From assembly GCF_910579375.1 (NCBI RefSeq), contig NZ_CAJTUJ010000005.1, positions 1-48,825 on the forward strand: DNA of 48,825 nt, given 5' to 3'. The position numbers and the translations under genes are program-made. Positions 42,014-48,825 of this stretch are shown here, one piece after another. Origin of the DNA: an uncultured Rikenella sp. (GTDB taxonomy: Bacteria > Bacteroidota > Bacteroidia > Bacteroidales > Rikenellaceae). Below the pieces are notes generated by a model. It was not told the origin of the DNA. It was given only the letters and a program-made list of their open reading frames with translations, and ran no database searches. Within the stretch, counting starts at the first letter, position 1; each line of letters opens with the position of its first letter.

Positions 42014-42469
42014 TTAGCGTTTCATAGCGCGATCCATATCCCGCTTCGCATCCTTTTCCTTGAGATGCTCCCGTTTATCGTATTTTTTGCGTCCCCGTCC
42101 CAAGCCGATCACCAGCTTCGCCAAACCGCGTTCGTTGACGAACAGCCTGATCCCGACCACCGTCAAACCCTTGTCCTGCAACGCCCGGTCTATCTTTCTC
42201 AACTCTTTCCGATTGAGGAGGAGTTTTCGATCGCGTTTCGGTTGGTGATTGTTGTACGTTCCCCAGTGATATTCGGCGATGTTCATGCCGCGCACGAACA
42301 ATTCGCCGTTGTGCAGATAGCAGAAGCAGTCGACGAGACTGGCTTTGCTCATTCGGATCGATTTGATTTCGGTTCCGGTCAGCACGATACCGGCCACCCA
42401 CTCTTCGAGGATTTCGTAATCGAAGGAGGCCCGTTTGTTTTTGATGGATATTTTGTTCTGTTCCGCCAT
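42014..42469 (-). CDS. smpB: SsrA-binding protein
   Basis: I start at ATG 42469 (151 residues), as for other SmpB proteins. It has the motifs NKRASFDYEILEEWVAGIVLTGTEIKSI (N-terminal OB fold, residues about 9-36), FVRGMNIAEY, RDRKLLLNRKEL and the basic C-terminal tail KYDKREHLKEKDAKRD. It binds tmRNA for ribosome rescue. The tmRNA gene is not in the window. Confidence 0.95.
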   Translation of the reverse strand: MAEQNKISIKNKRASFDYEILEEWVAGIVLTGTEIKSIRMSKASLVDCFCYLHNGELFVRGMNIAEYHWGTYNNHQPKRDRKLLLNRKELRKIDRALQDKGLTVVGIRLFVNERGLAKLVIGLGRGRKKYDKREHLKEKDAKRDMDRAMKR

Positions 42470-42478
42470 TTTCGGATG

Positions 42479-42486
42479 CAAAGATA
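42479..42486 (-). promoter_or_regulatory. -7 box upstream of smpB
   Basis: On the minus strand TATCTTTG fits TAnnTTTG, 10 bp before the ATG at 42469. No clear -33 partner, and the short leader is unusual. Confidence 0.35.
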
Positions 42487-42565
42487 ACGATTCCGCGGCT
42501 TCGGACGGTACGTGCAAATACTTATCCGCATTTTTCCGTCATCGAGGGGGCGAGAAAAAAAGAGA

Positions 42566-42603
42566 GGCACCCCGGCCCTCTCGGAGGAGAGAACCGGGGT
42601 GCC
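42566..42603 (-). terminator. Terminator of the TPR lipoprotein gene
   Basis: GGCACCCCGG (42566-42575) pairs with CCGGGGTGCC (42594-42603), with an inner CTCTC/GAGAG stem. On the minus strand a T-rich run (TTTTTTT) follows. Confidence 0.75.
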
Positions 42604-42624
42604 CCGAATTTTAAAGGAAAGTCC

Positions 42625-44361
42625 TTAGTTTTTCATTTTCACTTTGACTTTCACGATTTCTACAAACTGAGCGTGTTCGAAGTAGTTGTAGAAATTCACG
42701 TCCGTAGCAGCGAGTTCAGCAGCTTCCGGGTTCTGAGCGATGGCAGCTTTCAGGTTGGAAACCAGCGCGTTTGCATCGCCTTCGCGAGCAGCGATCACTG
42801 CTTTCACGTAGTTAGCACGCCAGGTGTTCATCCCTGCCAGCTGTTGTTTTGCTTTAGCCACGTTGCCGTTGAGGAGTTCAGCGAGTGCCTGGTTGTACCC
42901 ATCGAGGGTGCGAGCGGCAGCTGCGTAGTTCCCGTTAGCGAGTTCTACGAGGCCCTGGTTGTATTTAGCTTCCGGGATCGAAGATGCTGCGAAGAATTTG
43001 GCAGCGTCTGCTTTCTTGCCTTCAGCCAAGGCAACCACGCCGAGGTTGTTGATCACGTACGGGTCGGTGCTGTTGAGCGAAGCGGCTTTCAGGAACATGG
43101 CCTTTGCAGCAGCGTAGTCGCCCTGGTTTGCCAATACGACGCCGAGGTTGTTGTACCCGCGGTAGCAGTTGTATTTTTCAGCAGCTGCTTTGTAGATCTT
43201 CGCTTTGGTAGCGTTGTCGTTGTAGAGGGTGGCTGCGAAGAGCATCTCTTCGACGTTGAGTTTGTTGATGTCGGTAGCGACAGCTTCTTTGAGTTCGGCG
43301 TCGGTCAAGCCTTCCACCTGAACGTTGACGGTCATTTTCGACCGACGGAGTTCCGGGAGGATCTTTTCAGCCAGCACTTTGAAGGCAGCGCTCATGTTTT
43401 TGATTTCGCGGTCGCGCACCTGCGGGTCTTTCTGCATAGCGAGCACCTGGAGAATCAGCGCTTTGTCCGGGATATCGGATTTTTCGACCAGTTCTTTGAA
43501 GCCTTCCCAGTCTTCGCCCATCGCGTTGATGTCGAATTTGGTGTTAGCCGGAACTTTGTCTTTTTTGAACTTCTGGCTCATCGCTTTGTGAGTCGAGGTA
43601 CCGCGGTCTTTCGACAGTCTGTCGTTGAGGGCCAACGGACCGTCCGGCGAAGCGTAAGCCTGAGTGTAAACGTCGCCTACTTTCTTCTTCGCGTCACCGC
43701 TGTTGGCGATGATGAAGTCTTCCAGCGCTTTGATGTCTTCTTTGGTCAGCTGGCTGGAGCGCACGTTCGACTGGTTGATCGTAAACATGATCTTCGCGGT
43801 TTCCGAGATGTTGGTCACGCGCTGGAATGCGTCCGGAGCGATAGCCACTTTCGCATAGTTGTCAGCCATCAGCTGCAAGGAGCTCACCCCGTTAGTCACA
43901 TAGATCGGGGTTTCGTACGGGGTGAAGTTTTTGATCTTGTTCCCGCGTTTCAAGCATTTCGCTTCAGCTTTCAGCACGAGCTGCGAGAGGCGCATTGACG
44001 GGTTGTAAGGAATAGCCACGTCCATGGTCACCGTACCGCCCGAGAAGGGAACGACGGTGTAGTTGTCCTGTACTTTTTCGCCCTGGAAGAAGCGCGGTTC
44101 GCCGGCATATTCGGTACCGTCGATCAACGATACGATCACCGGGGTCACTTTCAGCACGCCGTATTTGTGGAATGCTTTGGCCGGAATGTTCACGGTAATG
44201 GTGGTCACCGCGTTGTCCCCTTTCAGGGTAACGAGTTCCGGCGCACAGGTCGCCGTGGTGCCCTGTGCGGTCTTCTTCATCATCTTGCTGAAGCAATTAC
44301 AGCTGGTGAGAAGAGCCGACGCAGCGATAACTGCAAGGCTGAGGTTTAAAACTTTTCTCAT
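42625..44361 (-). CDS. TPR lipoprotein with OmpA-like region
   Basis: This 578-residue lipoprotein (LTSC, Cys21) has a beta-rich N-terminal half, a middle region reminiscent of the OmpA peptidoglycan-binding fold (TKEDIKALEDFI, AYASPDGPLALNDRLSKDR), and C-terminal TPR repeats (YNCYRGYNNLGVVLANQGDYAAAKAMFLKAASL, about 395-430, then PYVINNLGVVALAEGKKADAAKFF). It may link outer membrane to cell wall and scaffold proteins. Its codons favour GCT, GTT, CAG and AAC, unlike neighbours, suggesting high expression. It is a single-gene unit with its own terminator. Confidence 0.8.
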   Translation of the reverse strand: MRKVLNLSLAVIAASALLTSCNCFSKMMKKTAQGTTATCAPELVTLKGDNAVTTITVNIPAKAFHKYGVLKVTPVIVSLIDGTEYAGEPRFFQGEKVQDNYTVVPFSGGTVTMDVAIPYNPSMRLSQLVLKAEAKCLKRGNKIKNFTPYETPIYVTNGVSSLQLMADNYAKVAIAPDAFQRVTNISETAKIMFTINQSNVRSSQLTKEDIKALEDFIIANSGDAKKKVGDVYTQAYASPDGPLALNDRLSKDRGTSTHKAMSQKFKKDKVPANTKFDINAMGEDWEGFKELVEKSDIPDKALILQVLAMQKDPQVRDREIKNMSAAFKVLAEKILPELRRSKMTVNVQVEGLTDAELKEAVATDINKLNVEEMLFAATLYNDNATKAKIYKAAAEKYNCYRGYNNLGVVLANQGDYAAAKAMFLKAASLNSTDPYVINNLGVVALAEGKKADAAKFFAASSIPEAKYNQGLVELANGNYAAAARTLDGYNQALAELLNGNVAKAKQQLAGMNTWRANYVKAVIAAREGDANALVSNLKAAIAQNPEAAELAATDVNFYNYFEHAQFVEIVKVKVKMKN

Positions 44362-44428
44362 AATCAGTGAATTGTTTATTTATTAATTGGTTTTTCGGTC
44401 TTTTTTCCTTCGCTTTACTTGCAATGGA

Positions 44429-44436
44429 CAAAGGTA
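44429..44436 (-). promoter_or_regulatory. -7 box upstream of the TPR lipoprotein gene
   Basis: On the minus strand TACCTTTG, a perfect TAnnTTTG match, 68 bp before the ATG at 44361. No -33 TTTG at 19-20 bp. Confidence 0.5.
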
Positions 44437-44510
44437 CGTATTTGTTCCTGATTTTGTTTTAGGATAAACAAAATTTCAATCCCTTTTTCATACTCTTTTT
44501 TGCCCCTGCT

Positions 44511-44772
44511 GGAACCGTACCTTTCTTGAAAGAAAGGTACCCAAAGAACTTTTGCAGAGGTCGTCCCATGGGGACGACCACGGGTTATCTCCGCCTTGTT
44601 CGTTGGGCTGGGATTTTCAGGCGCGGCGCGCGTGGGGTTCTTGCCCATTATTAGCGCGCCCGCCGAAAATCCAGCCCAACCCAATCGGGCAGACACGGCC
44701 AGAGCATCCCGCAGGGATGCGCTCTGAAGTTTTTCTGGTTCTCTTTGTTCACAAAGAGAACAGTACCCTCCC
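44511..44772 (-). repeat. Nested inverted-repeat element, copy B (inverted)
   Basis: 262 bp, the reverse complement of copy A with the same order of stems. Base changes preserve pairing: the first stem is GTTCTCTTTG/CAAAGAGAAC, a compensatory change against copy A. The GGTCGTCCC/GGGACGACC stem is unchanged while its loop differs. It fills the gap between the TPR gene promoter and pnp. Confidence 0.85.
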
Positions 44773-44891
44773 GTAGCCAAAGAACAAGTATAAAAGGCAT
44801 CGGTTATTTTTCCTTTCGGTTCGGAATATTTACAAATTCCGTTCCAAAACAGACGCACCGACTCGAAAAAATACGTAGCCGCCGTAAAAAA

Positions 44892-47033
44892 TTATTGCGG
44901 CCTTTCAATCAGCACCTTACGCGAAAGTTTCAGCTTGCCCGTCTTCGGATCTACCGCGATGAGTTTCACATCCATCATATCGCCCTCCTTGATTCCCGTC
45001 TCTTCCATGGTTTCGAACCGCCGATGGTCGATTTCCGAGATGTGCAGCAAGCCGTCTTTCCCCGGCAGGATTTCGATGAACGCGCCGAACGCCACCACCG
45101 ATTTCACCTTCCCGTGGTAGATCGTCCCGACCTCCGGCACCGCCGTCATCCCCTTGATCTTGGCAATGGCCGCATCGACCCCCTCTTTATTCGCGCCGAA
45201 GACGTCGACCTTGCCGATCTCGCCCTCTTCGGTGATCGTGATCGTAGTCCCCGTCTCCTTCTGCATCTCCTGGATCACCTTGCCGCCCGGCCCGATCACC
45301 GCGCCGATGAATTCCTTCGGAATGGTGATCTGTACCATCCGCGGCACATGCGGTTTATAGTCTTCGCGCGGCGCCGCAATGGTGTCCGTAATCTTCCCGA
45401 GGATGTGCATACGCCCCTGACGCGCCTGTTCCAACGCCGCCGCGAGCACGTCATAAGAGAGGCCGTCCACCTTGATATCCATCTGCGTGGCGGTAATCCC
45501 GTCCGCCGTCCCGGTCACCTTGAAGTCCATGTCCCCGAGGTGATCCTCGTCGCCCAGAATATCCGACAGCACCGCTACTCGATCTCCTTCGGCAATCAGC
45601 CCCATGGCAATCCCCGACACCGGTTTTTTGATCTTCACCCCGGCGTCCATCAATGCCAGCGTCCCGGCACAAACCGTCGCCATGGACGACGAACCGTTCG
45701 ATTCCAGAATATCGGAAACCACGCGAATCGCATACGGGCAATCCCCCTCGTCCGGAATCATCGGTTTCAAGGCCCGGAAAGCCAGGTTACCGTGTCCGAT
45801 TTCGCGCCGCGACAGCCCTCTGGCCGGCCGCGCCTCGCCCGTCGAGAACGGCGGGAAGTTGTAGTGCAGCACGAACCGTTCGGTTCCCTCGCGCAACACG
45901 TCGTCGATCACCTTTTCGTCGAGTTTCGTCCCGAGCGTCACGGTGGTCAGCGACTGGGTCTCGCCCCGCGTAAAGATCGCCGAGCCGTGCGGCGCCGGCA
46001 GATAGCCCACTTCGCACCAGATCGGCCGGATTTCGGTGGTTTTCCGCCCGTCGAGCCGGATCCCGTCGTTGAGAATCATGTTCCGCATGGCCGGTTTCAA
46101 GGCATAATCGTGGAAGTACCGCCGAATCATGCTCTCCTTGGCCGCCAGCTCCTCTTCGCCGTACTGTGCGGCGAAATCGGCGAGGTATCGGGTCAAAACT
46201 TCGTCGAATTTATCGCTGCGTTCGTGCTTGGGCAACTGACTCTTGGCCACTTCGTACACCTTGTCATAGGTAGCCGCCGCCACGGCATCCCGCAAGGCCG
46301 CGTCGTTCTGTTCGTGGCAGTAGGTGCGTTTTTCGGTCTTCCCCACCTCGCGCATCAGTTCGAGCTGCGCCTGACACTGTTTCTTGATTTCGGCGTGGGC
46401 GAACTTGATGGCGTCGAGCATCACAGCCTCCGACACCTCTTTCATTTCGCCTTCGACCATCATGATGTTTTCGTAGGTCGCCGCCACCATGATATCGAGG
46501 TCGCACGCCCCGCCTTCCATCTGGGAGAAGGTCGGATTGATGACGAATTCGCCGCCGATCCGCGCCACGCGCACCTCCGAGATCGGCCCGCCGAACGGAA
46601 TGGTCGAAACGGCCAGCGCCGACGAAGCGGCCAACCCGGCCAGTGCATCCGGCTGAATGTCCGGATCGGCCGAGAGCAAGGTGACGGTCACAAATACTTC
46701 GGCGTGGTAGTCGCTGGGAAAGAGCGGCCTCAAAGCCCGGTCGATCAAGCGCGAAACGAGGATTTCGTAATCGGAGGGCCGTGCCTCGCGCTTCAGGAAA
46801 CCGCCCGGAAAGCGCCCATTGGCAGCATATTTCTCTTTATACTCGACCGAAAGCGGCATGAAGTCGACGTCTTCTTTGGCATCCTTCGCCGCCACGACGG
46901 TCGCGAGCAGCATGGTATCGCCCTGCCGCACGACCACGGCTCCATCGGCCTGTTTGGCGAGTTTGCCGGTTTCGATTTCGATCGTCCGGCCGCCGCTCAG
47001 CTCGATATTCTTTTTGGTTGCGTTGTAATACAT
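44892..47033 (-). CDS. pnp: Polyribonucleotide nucleotidyltransferase
   Basis: This 713-residue protein has two RNase PH-like domains (start GRTIEIETGKLAKQADGAVVV; second with LDGRKTTEIRPIWCEVG and HGSAIFTRGETQSL), then a KH domain (IGAVIGPGGKVIQEM) and an S1 domain (YHGKVKSVVAFGAFIEILPG, GLLHISEI). It degrades mRNA from the 3' end with phosphate. It lies downstream of rpsO, the usual bacterial order, separated here by two terminator-like hairpins. Confidence 0.97.
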   Translation of the reverse strand: MYYNATKKNIELSGGRTIEIETGKLAKQADGAVVVRQGDTMLLATVVAAKDAKEDVDFMPLSVEYKEKYAANGRFPGGFLKREARPSDYEILVSRLIDRALRPLFPSDYHAEVFVTVTLLSADPDIQPDALAGLAASSALAVSTIPFGGPISEVRVARIGGEFVINPTFSQMEGGACDLDIMVAATYENIMMVEGEMKEVSEAVMLDAIKFAHAEIKKQCQAQLELMREVGKTEKRTYCHEQNDAALRDAVAAATYDKVYEVAKSQLPKHERSDKFDEVLTRYLADFAAQYGEEELAAKESMIRRYFHDYALKPAMRNMILNDGIRLDGRKTTEIRPIWCEVGYLPAPHGSAIFTRGETQSLTTVTLGTKLDEKVIDDVLREGTERFVLHYNFPPFSTGEARPARGLSRREIGHGNLAFRALKPMIPDEGDCPYAIRVVSDILESNGSSSMATVCAGTLALMDAGVKIKKPVSGIAMGLIAEGDRVAVLSDILGDEDHLGDMDFKVTGTADGITATQMDIKVDGLSYDVLAAALEQARQGRMHILGKITDTIAAPREDYKPHVPRMVQITIPKEFIGAVIGPGGKVIQEMQKETGTTITITEEGEIGKVDVFGANKEGVDAAIAKIKGMTAVPEVGTIYHGKVKSVVAFGAFIEILPGKDGLLHISEIDHRRFETMEETGIKEGDMMDVKLIAVDPKTGKLKLSRKVLIERPQ

Positions 47034-47067
47034 GGTTTTTTCCTTGAAAATTCGGGGACTAAGTTAC

Positions 47068-47103
47068 AAAAAAAACGCCCCCTGCCAATATAGCGAGGGG
47101 GTG
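47068..47103 (-). terminator. Second terminator-like hairpin between rpsO and pnp
   Basis: CGCCCCCT (47076-47083) pairs with AGGGGGTG (47096-47103) with one G-U pair; on the minus strand eight T follow. It ends only 35 bp before the pnp ATG, so it may be a leader attenuator rather than a plain terminator. Confidence 0.6.
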
Positions 47104-47109
47104 ATTCGT

Positions 47110-47152
47110 AAAAAAACAGGCGGTTTCTCTGCCGAGGACAGAAAAACCGCCT
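47110..47152 (-). terminator. Terminator of rpsO
   Basis: AGGCGGTTT (47118-47126) pairs with AAACCGCCT (47144-47152), extended by four pairs after a mismatch; seven T follow on the minus strand. It lies 43 bp after the rpsO stop. Confidence 0.75.
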
Positions 47153-47194
47153 TGTTTTATAAGGAAAATACAACTTGCGCCGGAATGGCCCGAA

Positions 47195-47470
47195 TTACTT
47201 ACGCAGCCCGAGCGCCTTGACAATGGCCCGATAGCGTTCGATGTCGTTTTTCATCAGATAGTCGAGCATGCTGCGCCGTTTCCCGACGAGTTTCAGCAGC
47301 GACCGCTGGGTGTTGTAGTCGTGTTTGTGTTGTTTGAGGTGTTCGGTCAGGTGCGCGATCCGGAAGGAGAAAAGCGCAATCTGGCTCTCCGGCGAACCGG
47401 TGTCGGTAGCCGATTTCCCATAGTTCTGAAACAGTTCCTGTTTCTTCTGGGTGTCGATGTAGTTGCTCAT
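47195..47470 (-). CDS. rpsO: 30S ribosomal protein S15
   Basis: This 91-residue protein carries the S15 signature (TGSPESQIALFSFRIAHLTEHLK at about 23-45, KLVGKRRSMLDYL, YRAIVKALGLRK). It binds 16S rRNA in the central domain. It has its own promoter and terminator and precedes pnp. Confidence 0.97.
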   Translation of the reverse strand: MSNYIDTQKKQELFQNYGKSATDTGSPESQIALFSFRIAHLTEHLKQHKHDYNTQRSLLKLVGKRRSMLDYLMKNDIERYRAIVKALGLRK

Positions 47471-47502
47471 GTAATTATACGGTCTATTAATTAGAAGCGG
47501 GG

Positions 47503-47533
47503 CAAAGGTAGCGTTTTTTGGGGAATTTCCAAC
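47503..47533 (-). promoter_or_regulatory. rpsO promoter
   Basis: On the minus strand GTTG (47530-47533), 19 bp, then TACCTTTG (47503-47510), 32 bp before the ATG. Same architecture as the DUF4493 operon promoter. Confidence 0.65.
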
Positions 47534-47558
47534 AACGCCGCGTGAAAAAACCGCCGTT

Positions 47559-48530
47559 CTACGGAATATAGACTTCCAGCAACTTCCCGTCCCCCTTGAG
47601 CGCGATCTCGTTCAATTCGGCCGGCACGAGCACCGTTTCCCCCTTGGCAATCGTCTCCGTTCCGCCGTCGTAGGCCAGCTCCAACTGCCCTTCCAGGCAA
47701 ATATAGATCACGAACGAGTCCAATGCGGCGTAATCCCGCACCGCTTCACCCGACACGATCAACGAGCTGGTCTGAAAATAGGGACATTTTTCGAGAGTCA
47801 CCGGCGCATTCACCTGCGGAGCGGCCACGGTCTTATAATCCGACCGGGATTTATATTCGATCGCGTCCAAAGCCAACTCGGTGTGCAGTTCTCGCCCCTT
47901 TCCGGTCTTCGGATCGACGCGGTTCCAGTCGAAAACCCGATAGGTAATATCCGAAGTCTGCTGAATCTCAGCGATCAACAGCCCTTTCCCAATGGCATGA
48001 ATCGTGCCGGCCGGAATGAAATACGAATCGCCGTCTTCGACTTTGTAAGCGGTCAGCAGCTCTGCCAGCCGCCCGGCGTTCAGATATTCGAGGTATTTCG
48101 CCCGATCGACCGGCTGGTTGAATCCCAAATAGAGCTGCGCTCCGGCTTCATGCCCCACCACGTACCACATCTCGGTCTTCCCGAACGACTGGTGCCGCTC
48201 GGCGGCCAGTTCGTCGTCCGGATGCACCTGAATCGAGAGGTTGTCGTCGGCGTCGATCAGTTTGATCAGCAGCGGAAATTCCTCACCGTACCGTTCGAAT
48301 ACTTTGTCGCCGACCAAATCTCCCATATAGATCTCGGTGAGCTCCTGCAAGTTATTCCCTTTGAGCTGACCATTGGCTACGACGGATATATCACCGTCTA
48401 CACCGGAAAGTTCCCAACTCTCGCCGATTTTCTCTCCGGCGGGAAGTTGCTTGCCGAATGCGGTCTCGATCTTCCGACCGCCCCAAATACGCTCTTTGTA
48501 AATGGGCTTGAATTTCAACGGATAAAGCAT
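47559..48530 (-). CDS. manA: Mannose-6-phosphate isomerase, class I
   Basis: This 323-residue cupin-type enzyme interconverts mannose-6-P and fructose-6-P. Metal-ligand motifs are IQVHPDDELA (Gln, His), KTEMWYVVG (Glu) and IPAGTIHAIGKG (His). The start WGGRKIETAFGKQLP and WELSGV are typical of the short type found in Bacteroidetes and Firmicutes. Its start lies 42 bp from a repeat copy. Confidence 0.93.
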   Translation of the reverse strand: MLYPLKFKPIYKERIWGGRKIETAFGKQLPAGEKIGESWELSGVDGDISVVANGQLKGNNLQELTEIYMGDLVGDKVFERYGEEFPLLIKLIDADDNLSIQVHPDDELAAERHQSFGKTEMWYVVGHEAGAQLYLGFNQPVDRAKYLEYLNAGRLAELLTAYKVEDGDSYFIPAGTIHAIGKGLLIAEIQQTSDITYRVFDWNRVDPKTGKGRELHTELALDAIEYKSRSDYKTVAAPQVNAPVTLEKCPYFQTSSLIVSGEAVRDYAALDSFVIYICLEGQLELAYDGGTETIAKGETVLVPAELNEIALKGDGKLLEVYIP

Positions 48531-48572
48531 AGCTCTCCTCTATTTTTAATTCTTCGTTATCTGTACCTTATC

Positions 48573-48825
48573 AGGAGGGTACTGTTCTTTTTAACTTCGC
48601 TCCGCTCGTTTTCCTCCTCGCCGCTCGGCAATTCGCAAACTACGTTTGCATTGCTCTCGCTGGCAGCGTCGGTTGTGAACAAAAAGAACAAAAAAAACTT
48701 CAGAACGCATCCCTGCGGGATGCTCTGGCCGTGTCTGTCCTTGGGTTGGGCTGGGTTTTCTCGGCGGGGCGCTATAATGCGAGTATTACCCCAATGCGCC
48801 CGCGCCGGAAAACCACAGCCTAACG
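48573..48825 (+). repeat. Nested inverted-repeat element, copy C, with 82-bp insertion, cut by window end
   Basis: Same unit as copies A and B in the plus direction, preceded by TTCGTTATCTGT (48553-48564). An 82-bp block (48593-48674) splits the first stem between GTTCTTTTT and GTGAACAAAAAGAAC. The block contains GCAAAC/GTTTGC arms and resembles the left edge of the window near 111-150. The window ends inside the ...CAGCC arm, so the GTCGTCCC and GTACC stems are not seen. Confidence 0.8.

Noticed and set aside
44415..44858. Open frames in repeat copies A and B giving similar peptides (LQSASLRDALAV)
   Set aside because: The likeness comes from the DNA repeat itself. The frames are interrupted or differ at the ends and lack start context.
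44745..47093. 782-codon open frame opposite pnp
   Set aside because: Antisense shadow of the strongly conserved pnp gene, with low-complexity Arg/His-rich content.
1..48825. CRISPR arrays, tRNA, rRNA and complete insertion sequences
   Set aside because: No regularly spaced direct repeats, cloverleaf sequences, rRNA stretches or transposase genes were seen in the gaps.

Overview
The window looks like a chromosomal segment of a gut Bacteroidales bacterium, most likely Alistipes or a close Rikenellaceae relative. This rests on the fairly high GC, the density of lipoproteins with Bacteroidetes lipoboxes, the DUF4493/PCMD surface proteins, BACON-like modules, and promoters whose -7 box fits TAnnTTTG. 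I see no tRNA, rRNA or CRISPR array. Species assignment is inference.

Region 1 (about 270-12565, minus strand) is a nine-gene metabolic cluster. It opens with a promoter at 12534-12565 and a secreted beta-propeller/di-heme c-type cytochrome. A RidA-domain protein and a cupin lipoprotein follow, then an internal terminator-like hairpin. Next come a small VOC-like protein, DhaK, DhaL, an LsrF-type class I aldolase, a beta-propeller lipoprotein, and a 1357-residue secreted protein that combines NPCBM-like, HZS-alpha-like, two CxxCH heme sites and a formylglycine-generating-enzyme-like domain. A terminator closes it at 274-312. The set suggests uptake or oxidation of an unidentified substrate outside the membrane, with cytoplasmic ketose phosphorylation and aldol or thiolytic cleavage.

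Region 2 (12664-26399) is a contractile-phage-tail cluster. It holds a sheath, a tube, an assembly chaperone with a textbook -1 frameshift signal, a tape measure, a hub, a spike, gp25-type wedge, J-like and I-like baseplate proteins, and three fibre genes. A putative tail-completion gene lies upstream on the opposite strand. There is no capsid, portal, terminase, integrase, lysis gene or AAA+ ATPase, so it looks like a domesticated tailocin-type particle rather than an intact prophage or canonical eCIS. A strong 16-bp terminator ends it at 26471-26509.

Region 3 (26539-35489, minus) is a surface-protein operon: three DUF4493 lipoproteins, an outer-membrane beta-barrel protein and a PCMD lipoprotein, driven from a two-box promoter at 35459-35489.

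Region 4 (35594-41681) has a small cysteine-containing membrane protein, divergent from a plus-strand run of trkA, an SGNH/GDSL esterase, an ApbE-like FMN transferase and a diacylglycerol-kinase-family enzyme. These converge on a YeiH-type transporter across a 17-bp terminator stem.

Region 5 (41700-48825) is core genome: smpB, a TPR/OmpA-like lipoprotein that appears highly expressed, pnp, rpsO and manA. It is interrupted by copies of a roughly 262-bp repeat built from nested inverted repeats (41721-41982, 44511-44772, and an edge-truncated copy from 48573). A related fragment sits at the left edge of the window.
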